In this document: in pieces, positions 42,277 to 50,525 of the stretch
Layout of the letters: each line of letters opens with the position of its first letter
How positions within the stretch are numbered: the stretch's first letter is position 1
Assembly: GCA_035253585.1 (NCBI GenBank)
Contig: DATFBY010000006.1
Coordinates: 1-59,882 of the forward strand
Reading direction: 5' to 3'
From: DATFBY01 sp035253585
GTDB lineage: Bacteria > Gemmatimonadota > Gemmatimonadetes > Gemmatimonadales > Gemmatimonadaceae
DNA length: 59,882 bases
Notes under the pieces: generated by a model
Seen by the model: only the letters and a program-made list of their open reading frames with translations
Databases searched by the model: none
Told to the model about the DNA's origin: nothing
Program-made: the position numbers and the translations under genes

Positions 42277-43149
42277 CTACCGCGTCAAGCGTCCCCGCAG
42301 CACAGTGGCCTCGAGCCAGGCGTCGAGATCTGGCTCGATGAACGGTCCGAGGTCGTGGCCGGCAAACGGATATACTCGGATCGCGAACTGTTTCCGCTCC
42401 GCGGCGATGAGCTCCTCGAGGCGAGCGACGCACTCCGGCGTCGGTATGCTGCGGTCCTTGCCACCGAACAGCCAGAGCGTCGGTTGGCCCATGCGCCGAA
42501 GATGCTCGAGCGGGTCGAAGCCGTGCGGACCGTCATACGCAGCGAGCTTCTGCGACACGCCGTCGAGCGTCGCTTGGTTGTTCTCCACCAGGTCGCTGTA
42601 GTAGTTCTCGATCCCAACTGATACGGTTGGACCGGACAGCAACACGGCGAAGTCGGTAACCGGCGCGAGCGACGCGGCGATCGGGATGATCCAACCCGCC
42701 TGACTGACACCCACCAGACCGAGTCTCGATTGGTCGATGCGCGGCTGCGCGGCCAGGTGCTCGATCGCACGCGCGGCATCGCTTGCCAGCAGCGGAAACA
42801 TCGTGTCGCTGTTCTGGATCCCGACTCCGCTGTACACGCCGCCTGACGAGCCGACGCCTCGCTTGTCGTAGCGCAGCACGGCGAAGCCGCGCTCCACGAA
42901 GCGGGAGGCCAGGAACAGTTGCTGCTCCTTGGTGGTGCGCCCGGAGCCGTGCACCAGCACGACGGCCGGGTGAGGGCCGCGTCCGCGCGGCACGTCGAGA
43001 ACGTAGGCAAGCGGGACGTCACCATTGCGGAACACACCGCTGCTCGTGTCGAAGCCTTCCGCGCCGTTCGGCGACGAGCGGTCATCGCTGCAGGCGGCCA
43101 GCGCCAGCGCCAGTACGGCCGCACTCGTCAGGCACCGGCGTTGACGCAT
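42277..43149 (-). CDS. Alpha/beta hydrolase lipoprotein
   Basis: 290 residues from ATG 43149; signal MRQRRCLTSAAVLALALAAC with lipobox LAAC (C20). Hydrolase fold: oxyanion region VVLVHGSGRTT, LRYDKRGVGSSGG, nucleophile elbow LVGVSQAGW (S149), acid in LFGGKDRSIP, and His in YPFAGHDLGPFI. The catalytic triad is intact. It is related to the acyl-CoA thioesterase/dienelactone hydrolase-like and prolyl oligopeptidase-like branches. Substrate unknown. Starts 4 bp after the stop of the next lipoprotein gene, so the two are likely co-transcribed. Confidence 0.86.
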   Translation of the reverse strand: MRQRRCLTSAAVLALALAACSDDRSSPNGAEGFDTSSGVFRNGDVPLAYVLDVPRGRGPHPAVVLVHGSGRTTKEQQLFLASRFVERGFAVLRYDKRGVGSSGGVYSGVGIQNSDTMFPLLASDAARAIEHLAAQPRIDQSRLGLVGVSQAGWIIPIAASLAPVTDFAVLLSGPTVSVGIENYYSDLVENNQATLDGVSQKLAAYDGPHGFDPLEHLRRMGQPTLWLFGGKDRSIPTPECVARLEELIAAERKQFAIRVYPFAGHDLGPFIEPDLDAWLEATVLRGRLTR

Positions 43150-43153
43150 GAAA

Positions 43154-44242
43154 CTACGGGATGGACGTGAGGAATCCGATGAACGCGATCGGGACGACGA
43201 GCAGCGCGCCGACGATGGCAAACACGGCATCGGCGAGGTGGATCAAGTACAGGAGCGCTTGCACTTCCTGCTCAGTCAGCGCTTGACCATCCGCGCCCGT
43301 GACTGTCGGAGCCGCGGGATCACCGGTGATCGTCGCGAACAGTCTGTCGTTCACGAACACGTCGGCGTCGATCGTGGTCGTCGAGCCGGTGACGTCATAG
43401 CGAATACGAGCGCCGCCCGAGCGCACCAGCAAGTCGATCTCGGCCGTGCCGCTCTCCGTCGACCCTACCGCTTCGGCGTGCCCCTCTACCGAGAAGTCGC
43501 GCGAGCGAATTGCGAGCTCGAAGTCGATTTCCGTCTCGCTGGTGACAGCGCCTGTGCTGCCACTGAGGTCGATCTCGAAGTCGACGCGCGTGCTGCCGTC
43601 GGTGAGGAACCCATTCACTCCCAGGTGACCCGAGGTCGGCGAGGCGGTCAGCTCCAGCGTGTAATCGAGGTGTGTGACGCCGCCCGAGACGACGAGTAGC
43701 TGCACCTCCATGCTGGTGAGCGACGCGCCGCCACGATCGATGAGATCCGCATGTCCCACCTCGGCCGTCACCACCGGTTGGTGAGTGATCGGATTTATGG
43801 CGTAAAGAATGAACCGCGCACCGTTCGACGGTGCGCCACCTCGTCCGGGCGCTGGCACGTAGCGCTGCGCAGCGGGATCGTACACGTAGGTCGTGCCAAG
43901 CGCCGTCGGTGGAAGGATCAGCGCCGTGGGTGGCGTGCGCGCAATGATCGCCCGCGCGATCTCATTGGCGACGCCTGGTCGATCGACCGTGCCTGCGCGA
44001 GCGCCCCGGAGCAGCGCGTCCGCAACCACGAGCGCCGCGCCACCTTGGGCGGGGTCCGCGGAGACGGCAGCCGCACTGACGCTCTCGAAGATGTTGTGCG
44101 AAAGCACCTGCTCCAGCGCCTGACCGTCCGCGAGGAGGCGGGCGGGATCAAAACGGCCGTCGGGTCCGGTGCCGTCTCCGCATGCAGTAAGAGCCGCCAC
44201 CGCCGTGAGGACCACGGCGGCGCGCATCGATCCGATCGACAT
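43154..44242 (-). CDS. Large putative lipoprotein
   Basis: 362 residues from ATG 44242, which has CAGGAG seven bases upstream on its strand; signal MSIGSMRAAVVLTAVAALTAC with lipobox LTAC. The N-terminal part is helical. The middle is rich in beta strands with many Asp/Glu/Thr (VDFEIDLSGSTGAVTSETEIDFELAIRSRDFSVEGHAEAV). The C-terminus is hydrophobic (LIHLADAVFAIVGALLVVPIAFIGFLTSIP). No recognised domain. The longer frame upstream reads through the rpsF-rpsR region and is a shadow. First gene of the three-gene minus island. Confidence 0.78.
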   Translation of the reverse strand: MSIGSMRAAVVLTAVAALTACGDGTGPDGRFDPARLLADGQALEQVLSHNIFESVSAAAVSADPAQGGAALVVADALLRGARAGTVDRPGVANEIARAIIARTPPTALILPPTALGTTYVYDPAAQRYVPAPGRGGAPSNGARFILYAINPITHQPVVTAEVGHADLIDRGGASLTSMEVQLLVVSGGVTHLDYTLELTASPTSGHLGVNGFLTDGSTRVDFEIDLSGSTGAVTSETEIDFELAIRSRDFSVEGHAEAVGSTESGTAEIDLLVRSGGARIRYDVTGSTTTIDADVFVNDRLFATITGDPAAPTVTGADGQALTEQEVQALLYLIHLADAVFAIVGALLVVPIAFIGFLTSIP

Positions 44243-44313
44243 TGAGACTCCTGGCTCAGGAGAGTGTGCAGAAAATGGGAGGTGGAGCGGGGTTAAGCGA
44301 GCATCACGTCGCA

Positions 44314-44343
44314 TTGCGTGCAACCGACTGTCACGGTTATATT
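44314..44343 (+). promoter_or_regulatory. Sigma-70-like promoter of the rpsF operon
   Basis: TTGCGT (44314-44319), 18-bp spacer, TATATT (44338-44343), the same -10 and spacing as the tRNA-Ser(GCU) promoter. It lies in the divergent gap with the minus-strand lipoprotein gene. Confidence 0.55.
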
Positions 44344-44371
44344 TATAGGTTATCACAATTCGACCATCCCT

Positions 44372-44410
44372 CCTCCCGCCGCCGGCGGGGGGCGGCAGAC
44401 CACAGGGAGG
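44372..44410 (+). promoter_or_regulatory. Possible S6:S18-type autoregulatory leader
   Basis: CCTCCCGCC (44372-44380) can pair with GGCGGGGGG (44384-44392) as a hairpin, or its CCTCCC (44372-44377) can instead pair exactly with the Shine-Dalgarno GGGAGG (44405-44410) of rpsF. The two pairings exclude each other, giving a possible on/off switch. Ribosomal protein S6:S18 leaders are a known class upstream of rpsF; membership is inference. Confidence 0.4.
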
Positions 44411-44419
44411 AATTCTCAC

Positions 44420-44785
44420 GTGCCTCGCCAGTACGAGGCGGTGTACATCTTCGACTCGACGCTCGAAGACACCGCCATCCAAGACAAGCTCACCCGTCTT
44501 CACGGGCTCCTGGGCAGTCCGTCCGACCTTACGATGGATCAGTGGGGTCGCAGGCAACTTGCCTACCCCATCGGCCGGCGCGAGAACGGGTACTACGTCA
44601 TCGCGCGCTACACCGCTGAACCGACCTCGCTCCCCGAGTACGAGCGCGCGCTCAAGCTCGATGAAGGTGTCGTCCGCTATCTCCTGACGCTCAAGGAGCA
44701 CGAAGTCGGCGCTCCACCGATGAGCGAGGAAGAGCTGGCCGCGGCGAGAGCACGCAGCGGCGATGATGACGACGAGGAGGAGTAA
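44420..44785 (+). CDS. rpsF: Ribosomal protein bS6
   Basis: 121 residues, GTG start with GGGAGG ten bases upstream. RQYEAVYIFDSTLEDTAIQDKLTRLHGLL, LAYPIGRRENGYYVIARY and the acidic tail DDDDEEE identify bS6. It binds 16S rRNA with S18, encoded 3 bp downstream. The operon continues with DUF2232 and rplI. Confidence 0.96.
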   Translation: MPRQYEAVYIFDSTLEDTAIQDKLTRLHGLLGSPSDLTMDQWGRRQLAYPIGRRENGYYVIARYTAEPTSLPEYERALKLDEGVVRYLLTLKEHEVGAPPMSEEELAAARARSGDDDDEEE

Positions 44786-44788
44786 GCC

Positions 44789-45013
44789 ATGATGCGTCGT
44801 CCTCAGAAGGCGTGCCCGTTTTGTGAATCGCGGGTTCGCTTCATCGACTACAAGGATGATCGTGCGCTCGGCCGCTTCATCACCGACACCGGAAAGATCC
44901 TGCCGAGCCGGCTGAGCGGAGTGTGCGCTCGGCATCAGCGGCAGCTGTCCACGGCGATCAAGCGCGCGCGATATCTGGCGCTCATCCCGTACTTGAAGGG
45001 GCATCAGCAGTAG
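44789..45013 (+). CDS. rpsR: Ribosomal protein bS18
   Basis: 74 residues. ACPFCESRVRFIDYKDDRALGRFITDTGKILPSRLSGVCARHQRQLSTAIKRARYLALIPY. CPFC plus the Cys-x2-His in GVCARH indicate the zinc-binding (C+) paralogue form. ATG-ATG start; the first is used. Two bases separate its stop from the next ATG. Confidence 0.97.
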   Translation: MMRRPQKACPFCESRVRFIDYKDDRALGRFITDTGKILPSRLSGVCARHQRQLSTAIKRARYLALIPYLKGHQQ

Positions 45014-45015
45014 CC

Positions 45016-46044
45016 ATGGACCACGCGCACGCGCCGGCGCCCGAAGCGTCGGCGGTGTCTGCGCCGCGGGAGCAGCGATGGTCGGGAGTGCTCGTCGCAC
45101 TGGCCGCCTTTCTTCTGCTCCCGCTCCAGTCGCCGTTCATTCGCGTGCTGCCGATCGACAACACGCTCGTTTTGCTGCTGCCGTTGCTGGCCGCGTGCTT
45201 CGTGGTGGGTTGGTGGGCTGGCGGGCGAGTCTCGTTGGCGCTGGTGTGGGTTGGCCTCGCGGCGTACGTGCTGACGCGGCCACCGGTGCCCGGTGCGACG
45301 GCATATCACGACGTGGCGCGCGCGTGGGGATTGCTGATCGCCGGAAGCTTTGGCTTGGTGTGTGTCGCCGGCTCGCGCTCGAGCTTTCTGTCGCGTGCCT
45401 TGTCGGCGGTGGGAATCGCCGCGGCGCTCGTACTGATACTCACGTTGTTAGGCGAGCTCGATCTCGGCCGATTGTCCGGAATTTTCGGGGAGCGCTTTGC
45501 CGCGCGGAGCTCGCTGATCAACCTGGCGATCCCCGGTTTGGCGGCGCCGTCGGACGGAGACGTGGCAGCTGCGCTACCGCAGGTGATGCGAGTAGCGTCG
45601 CTGCTGGCGACGCCGGTCGTGCCGGCAATGCTGGCGCTCGAGGCGATTGCCGCCGCGGCGCTGGCGTGGGCTCTCTATCATCGGCTGAGTCGAACGCGGA
45701 TCGGCGCGCCGCTCGGCCGACTGAGAGATTTTCGATTCAACGATCAGCTCATCTGGGGGCTGGTCGCAGGCATCACGATCCTGGTGCTGCCATCGCTCGC
45801 ATCACTGCGCGCGTTCGGCGGTAACCTGGTGATTTTTTTCGGCGTGCTGTACGCGTTGCGAGGGCTGGCGGTGATGACGTTCCTGACGTCGCTCGGCAGC
45901 GCATCGCTCCGCGTGCTGGCGATCGTGCTCGGGGTGGTGTTCCTCCCGCTCACGCCCGCTTTGGCGTTCGGCCTGGGTGTCGGGGACACCTGGTTCGATC
46001 TCCGCAGCAAGGTGCCGCTCGGCGCCACGCCTCCGACCAACTGA
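45016..46044 (+). CDS. DUF2232 (YybS-like) membrane protein
   Basis: 342 residues from ATG 45016, 2 bp after rpsR. About eight hydrophobic segments (SGVLVALAAFLLLPLQS; TLVLLLPLLAACFVVGWW; GIAAALVLILTLLG; LVAGITILVLPSLASL; VLAIVLGVVFLPLTPALAFGLGVGDTWFDLR). The position between rpsR and rplI matches the DUF2232/YybS gene of Bacillota and other phyla. Function unknown. Related proteins can precede a GdpP phosphodiesterase gene; none is present here. Confidence 0.85.
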   Translation: MDHAHAPAPEASAVSAPREQRWSGVLVALAAFLLLPLQSPFIRVLPIDNTLVLLLPLLAACFVVGWWAGGRVSLALVWVGLAAYVLTRPPVPGATAYHDVARAWGLLIAGSFGLVCVAGSRSSFLSRALSAVGIAAALVLILTLLGELDLGRLSGIFGERFAARSSLINLAIPGLAAPSDGDVAAALPQVMRVASLLATPVVPAMLALEAIAAAALAWALYHRLSRTRIGAPLGRLRDFRFNDQLIWGLVAGITILVLPSLASLRAFGGNLVIFFGVLYALRGLAVMTFLTSLGSASLRVLAIVLGVVFLPLTPALAFGLGVGDTWFDLRSKVPLGATPPTN

Positions 46045-46082
46045 CGCTCGAAACGCTCGACAGCGCTTCACAGGAGCCGACA

Positions 46083-46526
46083 ATGGAAGTGATTCTTCGA
46101 CAGGCAGTGGAAAACGTCGGCAAGCCGGGAGAGATCGTGAAGGTTTCCAACGGCTTTGCCAGGAACTATCTCCTTCCGCGCGGATTGGCGTACGAGGCCA
46201 CCGCCGGAAATCGGAAGCGCATCGAGCAGGAGAAGGCGCGGCTCGAGGCGGCGGAGGCTCAGCGCAAATCGGAGGCGGAGGAGCTCGCGGGGCGTCTCGA
46301 GCCGGTGCAGCTCACCTTCTCCGCGCGCGTTGGCGAGGAGGACAAGCTCTTCGGCTCCGTCACATCAGCCGACATCGCACACCAGCTTCAGGCGCAGGGC
46401 TTCCAGATCGAGAAGCGACAGATCGATCTGCACGAGCCGATCAAGTCGCTCGGCGTGTTCAAGGTGCCGATCCGGTTGCACGCCGAGGTGAAGCCCGAGA
46501 TAAAAGTGTGGGTGATCAAGCAGTGA
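46083..46526 (+). CDS. rplI: Ribosomal protein bL9
   Basis: 147 residues. MEVILRQAVENVGKPGEIVKVSNGFARNYLLPRGLAYEAT is the N-terminal L9 domain, followed by the long connecting helix (NRKRIEQEKARLEAAEAQRKSEAEELAGRLE) and C-terminal domain (LFGSVTSADIAHQLQAQGFQIEKRQIDL). AGGAG site ten bases upstream. Ends the rpsF operon before a heptamer hairpin. Confidence 0.97.
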   Translation: MEVILRQAVENVGKPGEIVKVSNGFARNYLLPRGLAYEATAGNRKRIEQEKARLEAAEAQRKSEAEELAGRLEPVQLTFSARVGEEDKLFGSVTSADIAHQLQAQGFQIEKRQIDLHEPIKSLGVFKVPIRLHAEVKPEIKVWVIKQ

Positions 46527-46557
46527 TGATGCACGCCCGCTAGAACAGATCGTTACA

Positions 46558-46633
46558 GCGGGAAGCGGAAGCGGGAAGCGAGTGTGGCGGCGAACCTCCG
46601 ACACCACACTCGCTTCCCGCTTCCGCTTCCCGC
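46558..46633 (+). repeat. Inverted heptamer array GGGAAGC, 30-bp perfect stem
   Basis: Arm 46558-46587 and arm 46604-46633 are exact complements over 30 bp, loop 16. Unit lengths inside each arm run 7-6-7 (one GGAAGC shortened), and the shortened unit is mirrored in the other arm. Lies between rplI and rsfS. Confidence 0.86.
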
Positions 46634-46749
46634 TTCCAGTATCCTCCTGCCGGTCCACTGTTCATATTGGCGTTTAGGCATCTGGCACGTCGCCTGCGCG
46701 GTCTCGGTTCGACAACCGACACTCGAGCAACGGCCTTCATCGCATCGTG

Positions 46750-47124
46750 ATGTCCCCTAAAGTCTCTCCCTCCGCTGCCCAGGCGCAGCGAGCGGCGACG
46801 CTCGCTCTCGACCTGAAGGCTCAGAACGTCTTGCTCCTCGACCTCGCCAAGGTTTCCGACGCCACCGATTACTTCGTGATCGCCAGCGGGACCTCGGACA
46901 CGCACGTCCGCGCGGTGGCCGAACACGTCTTGGAGCAGCTCAAGAAGGAGGGCGTCAGAGTTCATCACGTTGAGGGGCTCACACAGGGACGCTGGGTGCT
47001 GCTCGACTACATCGATTTCGTCGTGCACGTCTTCCATCCGACGCTGCGGGAGTTCTACCAGCTGGAGCGTCTCTGGAGCGATGCCGACATCACCGAGGTC
47101 GACCGAGAAGGAGCGGGCGTGTGA
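46750..47124 (+). CDS. rsfS: Ribosome silencing factor
   Basis: 124 residues from ATG 46750 (GTG 46747 immediately precedes it). Iojap/RsfS motifs: LDLKAQNVLLLDLAKVSDATDYFVIASGTSDTHVRAVAEHVLEQLKKEG, GLTQGRWVLLDYIDFVVHVFHPTLREFYQLERLW. It binds uL14 and blocks subunit joining in starvation. Its TGA overlaps the GTG of the next gene. Confidence 0.95.
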   Translation: MSPKVSPSAAQAQRAATLALDLKAQNVLLLDLAKVSDATDYFVIASGTSDTHVRAVAEHVLEQLKKEGVRVHHVEGLTQGRWVLLDYIDFVVHVFHPTLREFYQLERLWSDADITEVDREGAGV

Positions 47125-50100
47125 GGAATCGGGTGCGGAACGTGGCCGCCATCGTGGGTCTGGCCACGATGGCTGCCTGGGTACGCGACGTCGATGCCCA
47201 GGCGTACTTCGGCAAGAACCAGGTTCAGTACGAGCACTTCAAGTGGCGCGTGCTCGAGACCGAGCACTTCTGGGTGCACTATTACCCGGCCGAAGAAGTC
47301 GCCGCACGTGATGCCGCACGAATGGCCGAGCGCGCGTACGCGCGGCTGGCGAGGCTGCTTCAGCATGAATTCCGCGAGCGCAAGCCGATCGTGTTTTTCG
47401 CGTCGCGCTCCGACTTTGGCCAGAACAACGTCACCGGCGACTTGGGCGAGTTCACGGGTGGCGTGACCGAAGCGCTCCGTCACCGCATTCTCCTTCCCTT
47501 CACCGGCGACTACGCGAGCTTCGAGCAGGTGCTCATGCACGAGATGGTGCACGAGTTCCAGTACGACATCTTCTCGCGCGGCAAGGCTGGCCAGGGCCTT
47601 CAGACGCTGGCACAGGTGAATCCGCCGCTGTGGTTCGCCGAAGGGATGGCGGAATATCTCTCCATCGGTCAGTACGATCCGCACGCGTCGACAGTGATGC
47701 GCGACGCCGCGCTCAACGGTCGCCTGCCGACGATCGAGCAGATGACCGACCGCCCCGATCTCTACAATCCATACGACGTCGGACAGGCGCTGTGGGCCTA
47801 CATCGGACAGCGTTGGGGCGATGAGGTCATCGGTCAGATCCTCAACTCGGCGCCAAACGTTGGAATCGAGCGCGCCTTCAAGCGAGAGCTCGGCTTATCG
47901 CTCGATGAATTGGGCGACGAATGGCGTGAGGCAATGCAGCTCCAGCATCTGCCGCAAGTGGCGACCTATGACCGCGCTCGCAAATTCTCGACGCCGCTGC
48001 TCACGGAACGGCGCTCGGGGGGGCAGATCTTCCTCGCGCCGGCGCTGTCGAGTGACGGCCGACACATCGCCTTCCTCTCGAACGGCAGCTTCCTCCGCGG
48101 CGAGGTCTTCATCGATCTCTGGTTAGGCGACGCGCGCACCGGGAAGCGGATCAAGCGGCTGGTAAAGAGTACGCTCGATCCAAACTTCGAGGAGCTGCGT
48201 CTGCTCTACTCGCAGAGCGCGTTCTCGCCGAATGGAAAGCAGCTCGCGTTCACCGCGCAGCGCAGCGGACGCGATGTGCTGTACGTGATGGATGTGGATC
48301 GGCGGAAGATTCGGACACGAATCGATCTGCCATTGGAGGGCGTCACCAGCCCAAGCTGGTCGCCTGACGGCAATCAGCTCGTCTTCAGCGGACACGCCGG
48401 CGGAATCAGCGATCTCTACATCGTCGATGTGAACGGAGAGAATCTCCGGCAGCTGACGAGCGACAAGTACAGCCAGATGCAACCGCAGTGGTCGCCCGAC
48501 GGGAAGACGATCGCCTACGCGACCGACTACGGACCGCAAACCGATTTCGATCTCCTGAAGTTCCAGTCGTGGCGGATCGCGCTGTTCCATCTCGGGAGCA
48601 GCCGCGTCGAGCTTCTCGAGGGACAAGACGGTCTGAACTTGAATCCGCAATGGGCGCCTGACGGACGGTCCGTCGCGTACATCTCGAACCGCACGGGAGT
48701 TCAGAATCTCTTTCTCTTCGATCTCGACGCGCGCGAGCACTACCAGCTGACGAACGTCGTGGGTGGCGTCACGGCGGCAACGCAGTACAGTCCGGCGATC
48801 ACCTGGGCGCACCAGGCCGATCGGTTGGCGTTCACGTACTTCGAGAACCGCGACTACACCGTCTGGGCGATCGACAATCCACGGTCGCTCAAGAAGCAGC
48901 CCTATCGTGAAAATCCGGCAGCGCAGGTGATTGCCGACCGGTCGACGACGACCACCGAGAGCACGGGCGTGATCGCGCCGTCCGCCTCGTCCGTGCCTGG
49001 GTCGATGGTGCCGCGCGACGCACGCAATCCGGATGGCGACGATCCTCGCTCGTCGTCGTACTATCGCACGTCGGAAGGCTTCCGCCCGTCGGCCACGGTG
49101 AGCCCAGCCGAGCGCGGAAAAGCCGATCGGGCGGTGACCGTCGCGCAGATGCTCGACAGCGCGGCCATGGCGCTCCCCGACCCGGCGAAGTTCAAGGAGT
49201 ACCGCTACAAGATCCGCTTCTCGCCCGACTACGTGGCGCGGCCGACGATCGGATACACGCGCGACAACTTCGGCCGCGGCGTCTTCGGTGGAACGACGAT
49301 CATCCTGTCCGACTTGTTAGGCAACAATCGCCTGGCGTTCGCCGGTGAGATCAACGGGCGTATCAGCGAGGCGCGATTCCTGGCGGCGTACACCAACCTG
49401 TCGCGCCGCTTCCAGTACACGGCCGGGATCTACCAGCAGCCGTACTACTTCGGGCAAGGGTACGGCGTTCGCGAGACCGAGATTCCGGGCGAGTTCGAGG
49501 AGACGCAGATCATCACGCGCTACATCGAGCGTCAGGCGTTCGGTGTGGGTGTGTACCCATTCAACCGATTCCGCCGTGCCGAGCTCGGGCTGCAGCTGAC
49601 GAGCATCGATCGGGCCGATCTGTTCCTGGTTCGCTCGATCAACAATGAAGGGCCGACCAGCAATTACACGATCGATCGCGAGGTCAACAGCGCCACGTTG
49701 AACCTGGTGCAGCCATACGCGGCGTTCGTGTTCGACAACGTGCTCTACGGCATGACAGCGCCGATCATGGGGCATCGCTACCGCCTCCAGGTGCAGCCGA
49801 TCGTCGGAAACTTCCAATGGGTCGACTACCTCGCCGACTATCGTCGCTACACGCCCGTGATCTTCAACTTCCTGACGATTGCTACGCGCGGGTACTTCAA
49901 CGCATCGGTCGGTCGCGACGCCGACAGTCTGCGCAAGTACATCGGCTTCACGGATTACCTGCGCGGCTACGAGCGGGAAACGTTCCTCCGCGAGCCGTGC
50001 TCGCTGTCGGACTCCACCAACTTCTACCGGTGCTCGCGACTCCTCGGCAGCCGCGTGGCGCTGGCGGGCGCCGAGCTTCGCTTCCCGCTTCTCCGTCGCG

Positions 50101-50372
50101 TGGACTTCGGTCCACTCCCGATCTCGCTGCCGCCGGTGGAAGGCCTCGTGTTCTACGACGCCGGGATCGCATGGTTCGCCGGACAGAAAGTCACGCTCCG
50201 TCGGAAGGGTGATGGTGATCCGGCCAGAGAGCGCTCGCTGCTCACGAGTCATGGCGTCGGGATCCGCGTGAATCTCTACAACCTGGCGATCCTCAGGTGG
50301 GATTACACCTGGGCGCATGATTCGCCACGTGACAAACCGTTCTGGAGGTTTTCGCTCGGACCGAGCTTTTAA
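47121..50372 (+). CDS. Gluzincin protease + TolB-like propeller + outer-membrane barrel
   Basis: 1083 residues, GTG start overlapping the rsfS stop; signal peptide MRNRVRNVAAIVGLATMAAWVRDVDAQA. Residues about 35-270 form a peptidase-MA-type domain with HEMVH (140-144) and a downstream Glu ligand in WFAEGMAEYL. Residues about 290-600 contain TolB/PD40 propeller blades (SPSWSPDGNQLVFSGHAGGISDLYIVD; MQPQWSPDGKTIAYATDYG; NPQWAPDGRSVAYISNRTG). From about 690 the sequence alternates polar and aromatic strands typical of a beta-barrel and ends in Phe (FWRFSLGPSF), the usual outer-membrane-protein signal. The catalytic residues look intact; substrate unknown. Confidence 0.85.
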   Translation: MRNRVRNVAAIVGLATMAAWVRDVDAQAYFGKNQVQYEHFKWRVLETEHFWVHYYPAEEVAARDAARMAERAYARLARLLQHEFRERKPIVFFASRSDFGQNNVTGDLGEFTGGVTEALRHRILLPFTGDYASFEQVLMHEMVHEFQYDIFSRGKAGQGLQTLAQVNPPLWFAEGMAEYLSIGQYDPHASTVMRDAALNGRLPTIEQMTDRPDLYNPYDVGQALWAYIGQRWGDEVIGQILNSAPNVGIERAFKRELGLSLDELGDEWREAMQLQHLPQVATYDRARKFSTPLLTERRSGGQIFLAPALSSDGRHIAFLSNGSFLRGEVFIDLWLGDARTGKRIKRLVKSTLDPNFEELRLLYSQSAFSPNGKQLAFTAQRSGRDVLYVMDVDRRKIRTRIDLPLEGVTSPSWSPDGNQLVFSGHAGGISDLYIVDVNGENLRQLTSDKYSQMQPQWSPDGKTIAYATDYGPQTDFDLLKFQSWRIALFHLGSSRVELLEGQDGLNLNPQWAPDGRSVAYISNRTGVQNLFLFDLDAREHYQLTNVVGGVTAATQYSPAITWAHQADRLAFTYFENRDYTVWAIDNPRSLKKQPYRENPAAQVIADRSTTTTESTGVIAPSASSVPGSMVPRDARNPDGDDPRSSSYYRTSEGFRPSATVSPAERGKADRAVTVAQMLDSAAMALPDPAKFKEYRYKIRFSPDYVARPTIGYTRDNFGRGVFGGTTIILSDLLGNNRLAFAGEINGRISEARFLAAYTNLSRRFQYTAGIYQQPYYFGQGYGVRETEIPGEFEETQIITRYIERQAFGVGVYPFNRFRRAELGLQLTSIDRADLFLVRSINNEGPTSNYTIDREVNSATLNLVQPYAAFVFDNVLYGMTAPIMGHRYRLQVQPIVGNFQWVDYLADYRRYTPVIFNFLTIATRGYFNASVGRDADSLRKYIGFTDYLRGYERETFLREPCSLSDSTNFYRCSRLLGSRVALAGAELRFPLLRRVDFGPLPISLPPVEGLVFYDAGIAWFAGQKVTLRRKGDGDPARERSLLTSHGVGIRVNLYNLAILRWDYTWAHDSPRDKPFWRFSLGPSF

Positions 50373-50375
50373 GTA

Positions 50376-50471
50376 CGGGAAGCGGGAAGCGGGAAGCGGG
50401 AAGCGCTGCGGCGACGGTACTCGTCAGGTGTGCCGGGCAGTCGCTTCCCGCTTCCCGCTTCCCATTTCCCG
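50376..50471 (+). repeat. Inverted heptamer array GGGAAGC
   Basis: Arm 50376-50405 has four perfect units; arm 50442-50471 has three perfect units plus a mutated fourth (ATTTCCC). 22 bp pair perfectly. Begins 3 bp after the barrel-protein stop. Confidence 0.84.
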
Positions 50472-50525
50472 CCATACTTCTTCCCGGCTCTTTCGCGCGT
50501 CCCGCGTCGCCTCTAGCTTTCTGCC

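Noticed and set aside
43154..45100. 648-residue version of the beta-rich lipoprotein
   Set aside because: The extra N-terminus is antisense to rpsF and rpsR; ATG 44242 has a Shine-Dalgarno sequence and a signal peptide.
49317..50318. 333-residue minus-strand frame opposite the barrel protein
   Set aside because: Shadow frame; no family features and no ribosome-binding site.
7821..50471. Tandem repeats as CRISPR arrays
   Set aside because: Units are 7 bp without spacers, arranged as inverted arms; no cas genes are present.
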